A DNA stretch of 33,408 bases, from positions 1-33,408 of the IMG/VR virus record IMGVR_UViG_3300017738_000015, one strand, 5' to 3'. Each line of letters starts with the position of its first letter. Positions within the stretch are counted from its first letter, which is position 1. Positions 9,549 to 18,251 of the stretch are shown piece after piece. This DNA is from a virus. Made by a program: the position numbers and the translations under genes. A model generated the notes under the pieces. The model ran no database searches and was not told the DNA's origin. It saw nothing but the letters and a program-made list of their open reading frames with translations.

Positions 9549-12297
9549 CGAATGTATTTGACCTTCTCATTATAGCCAATATTGTCATAGGCAATGGCTG
9601 AGACTGTTGTATCACAATTTGTGCGTCATTGTCATATCCTGATGGAAACGAAACTTCTTTATCGCCTGTGAACAAAGGCACAGCCTCATCCATAGCCATA
9701 CTACTATCTCTGAATGGTAATCTATCTAAGCTGTTTATATCTGGCCCTATCTCTGCGCCAACCGTGTTTAGAAACCTAGCGGTTACACCATGTATCCTTT
9801 TTATTTTGCCCTGAGATACACCGTCCTCTGCACCACCCTCAAGCCTTAGTGTTTTGACCAATGATTTATAGCCAAATCCAATGTGAGCGTGTGTTGTGTT
9901 TCTATCTAATGTCACCGTACCGTTAGTCACGGTTTTATCTGGGTGTGTTGATCCATCTGCAAGTATTGAGACAACTTCGCCCTCAAGGTGATTTAGCCCT
10001 GATATTGTGGATGTTGATACGCCTTGATAAGTTAAACCATTATCAACAAAAAATGCTTGTGTGATTTGATCGTTAAAATATATCGAATTAATAAAAGCAA
10101 TATGCCTAACAGTGCTTCCATTAATCTCACGCTTTACAGAAACATAAACCTGATCTTCAGACCCACTTGGAATAGCTGTGATGCTTTCAACGATTGCTCT
10201 TGCTTGACCGCTTGCAAAAAGCCTCACCTCATCAGAGCTTTTTATGGATAGTAAACCGCCAGCAGTGGGTAAGGTTTCTTTTATGGTAACTATATTTGAT
10301 GCTGGGTTTTCAACTGTAAAATCAGCATGAGCATTGATGGCAGTAAAAATATTATCTGCTGTTGTGTCATTATTTGTATTTGGCCTAAATCCAAGCGTTG
10401 ATGATGGCGCAGAACTGCCAGCGGCCTCTGATGTAAATGTAACAGTTGTGCCATCGCTTTTTGTTAAAACCAATGTTGTGCCAACGGCTATATTCGCATA
10501 GTCGCTTACTGTAATTGTTGCGTGACCACTTACTCCACCAATCGGATGCTCATGCCATCCTACAGCACCATTCGCTCTATCGTATGTAAGGCCAATTAAT
10601 CTGCCATCGCTATGAACAAACCAGACAATAAGCTCTGGCTCTTGCTGCCATACCATGTCTGTCAGACCACCTCTAGGCAAGTGATCGGCTAATATACTTA
10701 AATCAATCCCAAGCAAGCCATCTGTATCTAAATCAAATGTTATTTCTTTTACTTTCTCCTGCCCCTTCTGAAGCAAGATAGTGCTGTTTCCAGCCCTCAA
10801 CGGCCTTATGTCTGAACTACCAAAAGTAGTTTCACGCAGCACGTTTACATTTGTTGGAGATACTGGGGTTGAACCAGTGCCACCAGATAGCGTGAACTCT
10901 GCACTTGTGGTTAAAACTTGTAAAAATCTTGCTGGCAAAAGGTGTTTGATGACGTTTACTTGGTCAGATGCTATTGTAAAATTAACTGCACTGTCAGCTA
11001 AAGTTCCAGGAGTGTGGTTTTCAAAATCAGCCGATACTGAGCCAAATATCGTCTGTGGCTGGCTTGTCGTGCCAGCAAAGTATAAACGCTCCTCATAGAA
11101 GCCCAACGCCCTTGGGAAGCCCGTAGTCGCGCTAAAACTGCCAAGTGACCACAAGGTTGTTGCGTTTGAACTGCCAACAACGCTTGCTGGTAAAAATCCT
11201 GTTGAAGCTCCTGCCGAATTTGTATTTTTGACAAGCGCAGTTACAACAGTAGCACTTGTAAACCCAGTTATTTTAACGTGACCAAAACCACTATGTTGAA
11301 ACTCCCATGTTATACTGCCATAGACTTTTTGGCCTTGTGTATGAACAGGGGGCGTTGATCCACTTGTATCACTTCCAGTGTCAACCTTTTTGTAAACATT
11401 ATCGCCATGACGCACCAAAACATTCTGTGCGTAGCTTGTGCTAGTAGCCCATGCGTCATGCTCTGCCTCTACAACCTCTCTAAATCTAATAAGTCTTCCA
11501 ACGTCTGTGCTGGCAAACAAACTAGCTGACGCTGTGATTGTTACCGTTCCTGTGTTTGCAGATGCGTACAATGTCGTGGTTGTGATGTTTTCATCAAGAT
11601 ATGGGCCATCCACAAAATCAATATCTGATAACGTCCACCCATTATGAGCGGCAGTCCTTACCAACTTCGCTGGCTCATGGCTCTTGTGAGCTAAAAACAA
11701 CGTATCCGCTGACTGCGCATAATTAAGACTAAATATTTCATGCTCGGCAAGATAAGGTGTTGTAATTTCTACAATAGTTGCGGCTGTTCCAGCACTTGAA
11801 TAAGTATCATAGTTAGTGCTATTTACGCCTGATAATTGAAATGTATTTGTTGTTTTCCCAGCAACCGTAAACTCTAAATTATTTACCTGTGTCATGCCGA
11901 CAACGCTTTTGATAAAAACTCTATCGCCATTATTAAAGCCATGTGAATTTGCAGTAACAACAGCAGGATTAGCTTTTGTAATAGCTGTAATGGTTTTTGT
12001 GGCGTTTGTTACAATGCCGCCATCTTTATAAACCCTTATGTAACTTGACCCAAACTCAAGCACATAAGCCTGTTCATCAGAAAACTCAAAGTTAATAAGC
12101 CTGACTCTTTCACCATCTTTTGACGATCCGACAAAGGTAGTTCCAGGTCTTCTTGTTATGCCCCCTTGAGGGAACACAATCATGTTTTCCAATGTTTCTG
12201 CTGCTTGGTTGTATTTATCTAAATCAATACGCCCTTCAAGGCGAGGCGAGATAGCACCAGCCCGAAAGTTTGTAATAATGCTGGATATTCTTGCCAT
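9541..12297 (-). CDS. Tail tubular protein B / nozzle, gp12-like (918 aa)
   Basis: The N-terminus (ITNFRAGAISPRLEGRIDL, then MIVFPQGGITRRPGTTFV) is the clear signature of the podovirus gp12 nozzle family. A segment at about 108-175 (NPAVVTANSHGFNNGDRVFI, later NNLEFTVAG and FQLSGVNSTNY) matches the small beta domain that profiles call the ubiquitin-activating-enzyme FCCH-like domain, common as an insertion in marine gp12 proteins. Later parts include the conserved LPRGGLTDMVWQQEPELIVW stretch around 545. At 918 residues it is longer than T7 gp12 (794 aa), which the inserted beta domains would explain. It forms the distal tail nozzle to which fibres attach. Confidence 0.92.
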   Translation of the reverse strand: MARISSIITNFRAGAISPRLEGRIDLDKYNQAAETLENMIVFPQGGITRRPGTTFVGSSKDGERVRLINFEFSDEQAYVLEFGSSYIRVYKDGGIVTNATKTITAITKANPAVVTANSHGFNNGDRVFIKSVVGMTQVNNLEFTVAGKTTNTFQLSGVNSTNYDTYSSAGTAATIVEITTPYLAEHEIFSLNYAQSADTLFLAHKSHEPAKLVRTAAHNGWTLSDIDFVDGPYLDENITTTTLYASANTGTVTITASASLFASTDVGRLIRFREVVEAEHDAWATSTSYAQNVLVRHGDNVYKKVDTGSDTSGSTPPVHTQGQKVYGSITWEFQHSGFGHVKITGFTSATVVTALVKNTNSAGASTGFLPASVVGSSNATTLWSLGSFSATTGFPRALGFYEERLYFAGTTSQPQTIFGSVSADFENHTPGTLADSAVNFTIASDQVNVIKHLLPARFLQVLTTSAEFTLSGGTGSTPVSPTNVNVLRETTFGSSDIRPLRAGNSTILLQKGQEKVKEITFDLDTDGLLGIDLSILADHLPRGGLTDMVWQQEPELIVWFVHSDGRLIGLTYDRANGAVGWHEHPIGGVSGHATITVSDYANIAVGTTLVLTKSDGTTVTFTSEAAGSSAPSSTLGFRPNTNNDTTADNIFTAINAHADFTVENPASNIVTIKETLPTAGGLLSIKSSDEVRLFASGQARAIVESITAIPSGSEDQVYVSVKREINGSTVRHIAFINSIYFNDQITQAFFVDNGLTYQGVSTSTISGLNHLEGEVVSILADGSTHPDKTVTNGTVTLDRNTTHAHIGFGYKSLVKTLRLEGGAEDGVSQGKIKRIHGVTARFLNTVGAEIGPDINSLDRLPFRDSSMAMDEAVPLFTGDKEVSFPSGYDNDAQIVIQQSQPLPMTILAIMRRSNTFDA

Positions 12298-12299
12298 AC

Positions 12300-12896
12300 T
12301 TACAACCTAATATTTGTGAAATCGTCTGCCTGTGGTTGCTCTGGGAAGCCCTCCATACTGTCAACTCCCTTGGCTTCTTTTAATCTTTGCTCATACAATG
12401 CAAACATTTGTTGCGCTATAGAGTTACTGCCAGTGATCGCGTATCCAACATCTGATGCCAGACGATGCGCTATCGTGCTTGAAAGCAAAGCGTCGTACTG
12501 TTCTGTGTCTTCTTCTCTGCCAATGTAAACAATGTTGCAAGTGTCTTCATTGCTCAAAACCTTTCTGCCTTCAACTTTAAACATAACATTACTGTCGTAA
12601 GCAGCTAGGTCATTATTTACGTTACTATTCCAAAACGATATGACACGCAGACAAAAAGGGTCTGTGGGTAATGTGAATTGTGAGGAAAATCCAAAAGCAG
12701 GGGCGGCTGAGTCTTTTGCTAATTCTTGTCTAAATATAGCTATGTTCCAAGGATGTGCGCGGAGAACCGAATCCCTAACAGGCCCAAAGTTTCTGTTACA
12801 CAGTCTGGCTTCTTTTGAGTTTTGAGTTAGGTCTGTGATAGTCGCAGCCCCCAACAAGTCCATAGCCTGATTACATATATCAACAACTGAGGGCAT
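12300..12896 (-). CDS. Tail tubular protein A / gatekeeper, gp11-like (198 aa)
   Basis: The sequence PSVVDICNQAMDLLGAATIT followed by NSKEARLCNRNFGPVRDSVLRAHPWN is the hallmark of the gp11 family (tail tubular protein A), which forms the ring between portal and nozzle. Length is close to T7 gp11 (196 aa). I place the start at the ATG at 12896, because an AGGAG ribosome site lies six bases upstream; an in-frame TTG one codon earlier is less likely. It is immediately followed by the gp12-like gene, two bases away, as in T7. Confidence 0.9.
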   Translation of the reverse strand: MPSVVDICNQAMDLLGAATITDLTQNSKEARLCNRNFGPVRDSVLRAHPWNIAIFRQELAKDSAAPAFGFSSQFTLPTDPFCLRVISFWNSNVNNDLAAYDSNVMFKVEGRKVLSNEDTCNIVYIGREEDTEQYDALLSSTIAHRLASDVGYAITGSNSIAQQMFALYEQRLKEAKGVDSMEGFPEQPQADDFTNIRL

Positions 12897-12904
12897 CAAA
12901 CACT

Positions 12905-12934
12905 CCTTGAAGAAGAAGGGGCGATAACGCCCCC
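12905..12934 (-). terminator. Stem-loop terminator after the capsid genes
   Basis: A perfect six-base-pair stem (GGGGCG at 12918-12923, CGCCCC at 12928-12933) with a four-base loop is followed on the minus strand by the T-rich run CTTCTTCTTC. It lies between the capsid-associated protein and the gp11-like gene. T7 places its only late terminator just after the major capsid gene, so a leaky terminator here would raise capsid mRNA over tail mRNA. The U tract is interrupted by C, so termination is probably partial. Confidence 0.65.
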
Positions 12935-12941
12935 TCTAATT

Positions 12942-13424
12942 TTAGTTTACAACGTAGTGAATAATGAACGACATATCACCGCCAGTGCCACCAGTGGCAT
13001 TGAATGTTGCGGCTATGTAGTAATATCCACCTGGATCGGATGACGCTCCTGCATTTGTGTACAGTTTCGCACCAATCGTGTTGATGTCTGCTGCCTCAGT
13101 TCTCAAGTCGGCAACGGCTGTAGTCCCATCTGCAACCGAGGTTGCAAAAAAGTCTTCGTCCACAACTGTTCCATCTGTCTGATAGATGCCAACATTGAAT
13201 GTGCAGCTACCGCCTAAAGCATCTGCCGCAACCTGAATGGCTGTAACAGAGGCATTACTTGGAATTGGAGCCAGCATGACAACATCATTGTCAGTGCTAT
13301 CACCAGCCGCTAACGCAATCGTACCTTGAGCAACACGCAAAACACCGTGTAACTCTTGGCTATCGTTGGCAACTTGAGGAGAGGCTTCAAAATTGGCTAC
13401 AAGGTCTGAATTTTTCGTAGTCAT
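12942..13424 (-). CDS. Probable capsid-associated (decoration-like) structural protein (160 aa)
   Basis: A beta-rich, low-complexity protein with Gly/Ala/Thr/Asp turns (LRVAQGTIALAAGDSTDNDV, then PSNASVTAIQVAADALGGSC). It ends in a strand FIIHYVVN. There is no catalytic motif. It follows the major capsid gene by 13 bases and precedes the terminator, so it should be produced at a level similar to capsid. That position and composition suggest a head decoration protein or another abundant virion protein. I recognise the general type from marine podoviruses but cannot name a characterised homologue. Confidence 0.6.
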   Translation of the reverse strand: MTTKNSDLVANFEASPQVANDSQELHGVLRVAQGTIALAAGDSTDNDVVMLAPIPSNASVTAIQVAADALGGSCTFNVGIYQTDGTVVDEDFFATSVADGTTAVADLRTEAADINTIGAKLYTNAGASSDPGGYYYIAATFNATGGTGGDMSFIIHYVVN

Positions 13425-13437
13425 AATTTACCACTCC

Positions 13438-14301
13438 TTACGCTGATTCGTCACAGTCAATCTGGACAACTTTTTCTTCTTCCATACGAGTGGAGCCAAT
13501 GCTCATGCAATAGTAGACTTGCGTTGCGTAACCTTTGTCGGAACGCTCATCTATTCTTGCCATTACATCTTTACCAATCGCTAGAGCAAGACCATCCTCT
13601 GCCCATGCAAAACATGAACGGATGTTGCCAGCTTTTGACAGACGGTTTGTAGTTATGAAGTTAAATCCCATGAACTGATTAACTTCACCCTGCACTAGAG
13701 CCTTTACCGTATTGAAATCACTTGATGTTACGTTTGTATCACCAAGCAATGCTTCAATCTGATCTGGCCCTACAGCAATATAGCGCGGTATTGACGGATC
13801 AACTGACGCAAGGTCTAAGGTCTTTTTAGCAGTCCTTAGTTTTGCAACAGTTAAATCTGCACCACCATTCGCAATTTGCTGACCAGCAGGAAGCGCAGTT
13901 GATGTGCTGCCTGTCTCACCAGTAAATGCTGTGCCTAATGCTGCTGAGATAATCTCATCGTCCATCGCCCGACCCAATGCAAAAGCGGCTGCTTGAGCAT
14001 AGGCAGAGGTTGGATCAATAAGCATTCTCACTTTATCTTGCTCATCAATAAGATCAGCATACTCGTAGTCCACAAGAGTTACCCTACGCCTTGCATGGGG
14101 TGTATCTATTTGTGGTGTGTCAGCGTGTCGGGTTGTACGCTTTTGCGCAGTAGCCTTCCCCACTTGGTCAAAAAAGGCATTTTTGCCAGTCATACTTTCT
14201 GTACGCACAGCATCACGCAAAAGAGAACCCTTCTGCTGTGATAACATCTGCACGTTTGCAGAATATTGCTGGACAAATGCCGTGGTTACTTCAATAGACA
14301 T
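13438..14301 (-). CDS. Major capsid protein (287 aa)
   Basis: The protein follows the scaffold gene, as T7 gene 10 follows gene 9. Its features fit an HK97-fold capsid of the type found in BPP-1-like and marine podoviruses: a loop with RTTRHADTPQIDTPHARRRV (about 55-75, E-loop-like), a spine helix region AAAFALGRAMDDEIISAALG (about 104-123), and the IPRYIAVGPDQIEALLGD segment (about 170-187). At 287 residues it is a short capsid protein without an N-terminal delta domain, in keeping with a separate scaffold. A strong AAAGGAGA ribosome site precedes the ATG. Confidence 0.88.
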   Translation of the reverse strand: MSIEVTTAFVQQYSANVQMLSQQKGSLLRDAVRTESMTGKNAFFDQVGKATAQKRTTRHADTPQIDTPHARRRVTLVDYEYADLIDEQDKVRMLIDPTSAYAQAAAFALGRAMDDEIISAALGTAFTGETGSTSTALPAGQQIANGGADLTVAKLRTAKKTLDLASVDPSIPRYIAVGPDQIEALLGDTNVTSSDFNTVKALVQGEVNQFMGFNFITTNRLSKAGNIRSCFAWAEDGLALAIGKDVMARIDERSDKGYATQVYYCMSIGSTRMEEEKVVQIDCDESA

Positions 14302-14373
14302 CTCTGTCTCCTTTTACCAAAATGACATTTGACTTGCAGACTGCTACCCGACAACACGGACACTCCTAGAATT

Positions 14374-14562
14374 TTAAGCCCTCTTGCGGCTACCGTCTTT
14401 CCGGTTGTCTTTAGGACGGCTTACACCGCTACCCTCTGTAACCCAATCGTGATATTTATCTGCCAGCTTAACTGGATCAAGAACATCACGCTGGGTTCCA
14501 AACTCAACCGCCATTCTAAGGCATTCTAATCGAATTGCCAATGGGGATAATTCATCATCCAT
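14374..14562 (-). CDS. Small protein between scaffold and capsid (62 aa)
   Basis: A short, basic-tailed protein: an amphipathic N-terminal helix (LAIRLECLRMAVEFG), a KLADKYHDWVTEG segment, and a C-terminal tail rich in Lys/Arg/Asp. It overlaps the scaffold stop by 8 bases and has a GGAGATGG ribosome site, so it is very likely translated. Small genes in this position occur in several marine podoviruses, but I know of no assigned function. A role in head assembly is inferred only from position. A 72-base gap to the capsid gene downstream contains the strong capsid ribosome site. Confidence 0.7.
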   Translation of the reverse strand: MDDELSPLAIRLECLRMAVEFGTQRDVLDPVKLADKYHDWVTEGSGVSRPKDNRKDGSRKRA

Positions 14563-15394
14563 GAACCATCTCCATCAATTCGGTCATTCTTTGCACTAAC
14601 CTCTGACGTTTTTGTGGGTTTTTACGATCTTGATACTCAGGATTTGACAAAATCGAATCAATCTCAGCTTGTGCATCTTTTGGTGTCATAACATTTCTTG
14701 ATGTATTTTCTGACACAGTATCTTCACTTGTAGCTTTCTTCTGGAACTCAGCTATTGCATCAAACGCTTTAATGAACTCTGGATGATTGCCAAGCCTTGT
14801 ACCGTCAGACAAAGGCAAATCAAACACCTCTGCCCCAGCAAATTGTTTTGCTACGTTTGAAGCTCTGTCAACTTTTTCATCGTAGGCCAACCCCCACTCC
14901 TGACGTAGCACAGCTTCTCCCTGTTGTTTTTCTTGTTCAAATGTTTGTGAGTTTTCGTTGATTACATCGTGAGTTGTTGTCCTGTAATAATCCATAATAC
15001 CAGCAACTTGCTTTGGTGTCATGCGGAGTTGATGAGCTACATCTGAAAACTCTGTAGCTACTTTTTCTGTTACAATGTTTCCATCAACCTCAATCTCATA
15101 CCCTTGCGGTGTTTCTGGACGCCCTAGACGGTCTGCTATCCTGTCTAAGTCCTCATCGCTAGGGTTTTCTGGCAATGGCACCTTGTCGGCCCCTATAAGC
15201 CTTTGTGCGTTGACGTATGAACGTGCCAAATTTGGAACGTCTTTGATTGGTGATAAACTTGGATGCTCCCTTAAATCTTCTGGTATCATTTCCAAGAAAC
15301 CGTCACCAGACCCACCAGAAGCAATCTCAGCAGGAGTTTGAATCTCTGCTGCTGTTTCTGGCTGGGCTACCTGTTCGGCAACCTGTTCTGACAT
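14555..15394 (-). CDS. Capsid scaffolding (assembly) protein, gp9-like (279 aa)
   Basis: The protein is acidic and almost wholly helical, with a Glu/Ala/Pro-rich disordered start (residues 1-30). It contains a GRPETPQGYEIEVDG motif (about 90-105), which is characteristic of podovirus scaffold proteins, and ends in a basic helical tail (RKNPQKRQRLVQRMTELMEM), as expected for the coat-binding domain of scaffolds. It lies between the portal/Bbp19-like genes and the capsid gene. The role is to template procapsid assembly, after which it leaves or is degraded. Confidence 0.85.
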   Translation of the reverse strand: MSEQVAEQVAQPETAAEIQTPAEIASGGSGDGFLEMIPEDLREHPSLSPIKDVPNLARSYVNAQRLIGADKVPLPENPSDEDLDRIADRLGRPETPQGYEIEVDGNIVTEKVATEFSDVAHQLRMTPKQVAGIMDYYRTTTHDVINENSQTFEQEKQQGEAVLRQEWGLAYDEKVDRASNVAKQFAGAEVFDLPLSDGTRLGNHPEFIKAFDAIAEFQKKATSEDTVSENTSRNVMTPKDAQAEIDSILSNPEYQDRKNPQKRQRLVQRMTELMEMVHG

Positions 15395-15397
15395 ATT

Positions 15398-15607
15398 TTA
15401 CTCCTCTTTCATCATGTTATAAATATGCAGTATTACTGCCCTCTTCCCTTCTTCAAAAGCTGTAGCATTGGCATCGCCAGCTACATAACTCAAGGTACGC
15501 CAATTACAACGTGCCTCAAGATCGTCTAGCACTTGCTTACCAGCATGATCGCTAAACAAATCTTTATACATAACTTTCAGTTTTTTTAATTCATCCGGGC
15601 CTGTCAA
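15398..15607 (-). CDS. Bbp19-like small structural protein (69 aa)
   Basis: The sequence pattern F-x(3)-AGKQVLDDLEARC, then DANATAFEEGKRAVILHIYN, matches the small family named after Bordetella phage BPP-1 Bbp19, found next to portal or capsid genes of many podoviruses. The conserved core is a helix, a Cys/Tyr-rich turn, and the A-F-x-E-G-x-R-x-V helix. It overlaps the portal stop by 4 bases, so it is co-translated with portal. Its function is not established; a minor head protein is the usual guess. Confidence 0.8.
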   Translation of the reverse strand: MTGPDELKKLKVMYKDLFSDHAGKQVLDDLEARCNWRTLSYVAGDANATAFEEGKRAVILHIYNMMKEE

Positions 15608-17190
15608 TTTCCTAACATCCTAACTGCCTGTGCGCCTTGGGCGGCTGTCATAACGTCTTCCTGTTCTTGCTGACGCTCCATTTGCTCTTGTTGTGCTATG
15701 GCTTTCTGTTCTCTTTCTGCATCAACCTGATCTTGTGGCTTGACTACTTTCTTTGGAACACCAAGGCTTTCCATCACATGATTAACCAGACCATCTGGGT
15801 TTAAATGATCGGCTACTGGTATTGCTTGTGCCAGTGGAAGTAGTATCTCCAAAGCTTTCATTGTACCATTAAGACTGCTGGATTTCTGTGCGCGAGCCAG
15901 TGGTGATACATATTCAATATCAATCTCTTTGCCTTGCAATATCTCTGGGGCAGACTCAAGCAATTCTTTTCTAAGCATCAAAGCAAACACTCTATCAATC
16001 AATGGACGTAGCATTTCATTTTGCAACCTAGATAACACTGGCCCAATAACTCTAAACCGCTCCTCTGACCTTTGCATTACCTCTGTTGCTGTCATGTTTG
16101 GCGCACCACCAGAAAGCAACTGATCTACAAAAAACGCTGACCTTATAGCTGTTCTGCGCTGTTCTTCCATGTTCAAACCAATTGGAATATTTGCCCCTGT
16201 GTTTAGTGGCGTAATTGTATCCCTTGTCCCACTTCTAAAAAAATTGAGGCCACCAGGCTGGGTACGGACAGGGAGGAGAAATCCGTCATCAGGAACAAGT
16301 AGAGGTGGGTCTATTTGTTTCTGTGCAGCTTGTATAATGGTTTTTGACATAAGATTTAACATCTTAACATCAGGCAACGCCACCATAGCTGGTGACCGCC
16401 CCATGATTTCCCCTGTTGCCTTGAGAAACCGAGGCACAACGTATGGGAACTCTTCAAAACCACTTTCTGTCATGGTCTGCTTTGTTTCCATATCTATGTA
16501 TAAAGATGCAAACGGCATATTCTTATTATCAATTTTTGTTACATCACGCTCTTCTCTCGGAACAACAACGTGCAGTATTTCAACTTCCTCATCTGGTCTT
16601 TTCTCAAATTTTTTCGCAATAAAGTCGCCAACGCTTTCTATGCCAAACCTTTGCACAGCTTGCCTTGCTGGTATTTTATATTTGCGGAATACTGTATCGA
16701 CTAAACCAAACTGATCTTCAGCTATGTAAAACTCTGATATGTGTCTTGTGCTAAAACGCAAACTCTCTTCGTCCATCTCCACAAACATACAGCCTGTGCC
16801 AAACACAACGAGATCAACGTACATCTCATGTATTTCAGTTTCAAAGTTTGATACGTTAAAAGCTCTCATCATTCGCTGGCTTGTATCTTCTAGCCAACGC
16901 TGCACCTCTTCATCACGCCCAAGCTCCTCATCTCTAAGCGTTAGGTGAAACCAAGCTGATGCACCGCTTGTGAGCATACCGTGTAAAGAAGATGCAAGTA
17001 AATCAACAGCTTGTAGTGCTGTGCCATCAAAAATCAACTCCATTCGCTTTTCGCCTTTGGAGCGTTGCCTTACAATGTCTGCCTTTCTTGGCAGCATATA
17101 GTCAGCAAGGTCTTGATAATGGGTATCCCAATAATACCGTTGTCCTTCGTAATGCTTGAAACGGTCTATCAAATCTTTTGATGAATACAT
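15604..17190 (-). CDS. Portal (head-to-tail connector) protein (528 aa)
   Basis: Clear member of the T7/BPP-1-type head-tail connector family. The N-terminal YWDTHYQDLADYMLPRKADI resembles the family start. A clip/stem region follows with the signature TATEVMQRSEERFRVIGPVL and RLQNEMLRPLIDRVFALML (about 370-408). The C-terminal tail is Gln/Glu-rich and coiled (about 490-528). Length is close to T7 gp8 (536 aa). It forms the dodecameric ring through which DNA is packaged and ejected. It follows a small 72-residue gene by 3 bases. Confidence 0.95.
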   Translation of the reverse strand: MYSSKDLIDRFKHYEGQRYYWDTHYQDLADYMLPRKADIVRQRSKGEKRMELIFDGTALQAVDLLASSLHGMLTSGASAWFHLTLRDEELGRDEEVQRWLEDTSQRMMRAFNVSNFETEIHEMYVDLVVFGTGCMFVEMDEESLRFSTRHISEFYIAEDQFGLVDTVFRKYKIPARQAVQRFGIESVGDFIAKKFEKRPDEEVEILHVVVPREERDVTKIDNKNMPFASLYIDMETKQTMTESGFEEFPYVVPRFLKATGEIMGRSPAMVALPDVKMLNLMSKTIIQAAQKQIDPPLLVPDDGFLLPVRTQPGGLNFFRSGTRDTITPLNTGANIPIGLNMEEQRRTAIRSAFFVDQLLSGGAPNMTATEVMQRSEERFRVIGPVLSRLQNEMLRPLIDRVFALMLRKELLESAPEILQGKEIDIEYVSPLARAQKSSSLNGTMKALEILLPLAQAIPVADHLNPDGLVNHVMESLGVPKKVVKPQDQVDAEREQKAIAQQEQMERQQEQEDVMTAAQGAQAVRMLGN

Positions 17191-17193
17191 GAT

Positions 17194-17412
17194 TTACCCC
17201 AATAAAGTTGGTTTGCCACCTGATTCTTGTGTTTGACCGCCAAGCGCACCAGTTCCAGCAACAACAGTTGATTTTCTGCCTCGCCTTTGCTTTCTTTCTT
17301 CTGTCATGGCTTCCTGCGCCAAAGCAGACGCACGTTCCTGATCTATTTTTGTAACCTCTGGAAGAGCTGGCGGGGGTGGCGGCACGATAACTTTTGGCTT
17401 TAAAAATCCCAT
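17194..17412 (-). CDS. Small proline-rich head-region protein (72 aa)
   Basis: The protein begins MGFLKPKVIVPPPPPALPEV, continues into a charged helix (EERKQRRGRKS, about 39-49), and ends with a Gly-rich tail (GGQTQESGGKPTLLG). Short proteins with a poly-proline N-terminus and an RRGR-x-S/T-x-V-like segment are common directly upstream of portal in BPP-1-like phages. The MGFxKP start could be myristoylation-like only by coincidence; no bacterial system for that is known. Function is unknown; a minor virion or packaging role is inferred from the position. Confidence 0.75.
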   Translation of the reverse strand: MGFLKPKVIVPPPPPALPEVTKIDQERASALAQEAMTEERKQRRGRKSTVVAGTGALGGQTQESGGKPTLLG

Positions 17413-17414
17413 GA

Positions 17415-17831
17415 CTAAGCCTTCTCTACTGATTTTTTCTTTGGAGAAATACTTAAAGCTCCATAATCTTCCATAATCGTACCAGCTTGACCAGATCGTT
17501 TTGACCGTCTTGTACCTCTGCCTCTTGAGGCAATCAAGGTTTCATCATCTGGAACTACCTCTGGTGTAACCTCTGCTGTTACCTCTGGCGTTTCGCCATA
17601 CAGCATTGCTCTACGCTCTTGCTTGTTAGTACCCATCACAATATCAAAGGTTTCATCAGCTACCTTCTTATAAGGCTTTTCAATCAGTTCTTCAAATGCC
17701 TCATCAGCAACATTTTTTACGCCTTTAGCAACTTTTTTTACTGGCCTTTCTAAAGGCTCAACAATTTTTTTATCTACAAACTTTGTAACTTTTTTAAAGG
17801 TCTTTGTAATTGGCCTAAAAAAACTACCCAT
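17415..17831 (-). CDS. Lysine-rich amphipathic protein, function unknown (138 aa)
   Basis: Residues about 7-65 form a long Lys-rich repeat-like segment with periodic KK/V/F spacing (KTFKKVTKFVDKKIVEPLER, then KKVAKGVKNVADEAFEELIE), likely one or more amphipathic helices able to bind membrane or nucleic acid. The middle (about 80-95) is acidic with repeated EVTPEV units. The tail is basic again (RGRGTRRSKRS). It lies 9 bases after the HlyC-like acyltransferase gene and 2 bases before the 72-residue gene. The abundance of surface lysines and the neighbour raise the idea that it is acylated, but this is inference. I know of no characterised homologue. Confidence 0.7.
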   Translation of the reverse strand: MGSFFRPITKTFKKVTKFVDKKIVEPLERPVKKVAKGVKNVADEAFEELIEKPYKKVADETFDIVMGTNKQERRAMLYGETPEVTAEVTPEVVPDDETLIASRGRGTRRSKRSGQAGTIMEDYGALSISPKKKSVEKA

Positions 17832-17840
17832 AATATTCTC

Positions 17841-18251
17841 CTAACCCCACTGATGAAAGCCTAGCTTTTGTGCTTCGGCTCTCAGCCAAAACAACTGATT
17901 GTACCCTTTTGTTGATAACACATTTTTTACTTTACGAAAACCCAGTGCAATATTTCGCTTACCGCCTTCTGCTATAAAGTCAATCGCCCAAGGAATATCA
18001 CCCCCACCTTCGTACCCTTCCGGCATAAACTCCAACTCTTTTACATACTGACTTACCTGGTCATGGGTTGGAAACGCCCAAGACGCAAAAACAAACGGAA
18101 CACGGCCTTCATCTCTTAGTATAATAAATTGATTTGCTTTCAAAGGTGGGATCACATATTTGTCAAACTCTTCTTCACCATACCAATTATGAAAATTACT
18201 CCTACTCATTAAATATAAAACATCACTTATATCTTCGTTTGAGTGACTCAT
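17841..18251 (-). CDS. HlyC-family lysine acyltransferase (136 aa)
   Basis: The protein aligns by eye over most of its length with toxin-activating acyltransferases such as HlyC and ApxC. These transfer a fatty acyl group from acyl carrier protein to internal lysines of RTX toxins. Visible landmarks are SRSNFHNW with His21 (HlyC His23), the strands VIPPLKANQFIILRDEGRV and FVFASWAF (about 33-60), and GGGDIPWAIDFIAEGG with Asp91 (HlyC Asp92). The His and Asp needed for catalysis are both present at matching distance. It is somewhat shorter than HlyC (170 aa), ending shortly after the GFRKVKNV strand. It overlaps the large terminase stop by four bases (ATGA), so it is part of the late operon. 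No RTX repeats (GGxGxDxxx) were seen, so the target must be something else, perhaps a virion protein or a host protein. Confidence 0.82.
   Translation of the reverse strand: MSHSNEDISDVLYLMSRSNFHNWYGEEEFDKYVIPPLKANQFIILRDEGRVPFVFASWAFPTHDQVSQYVKELEFMPEGYEGGGDIPWAIDFIAEGGKRNIALGFRKVKNVLSTKGYNQLFWLRAEAQKLGFHQWG

Noticed and set aside
10998-11234. Short minus-strand open frame within the nozzle gene
   Set aside because: It lies in another frame of a well-recognised gp12-like gene.
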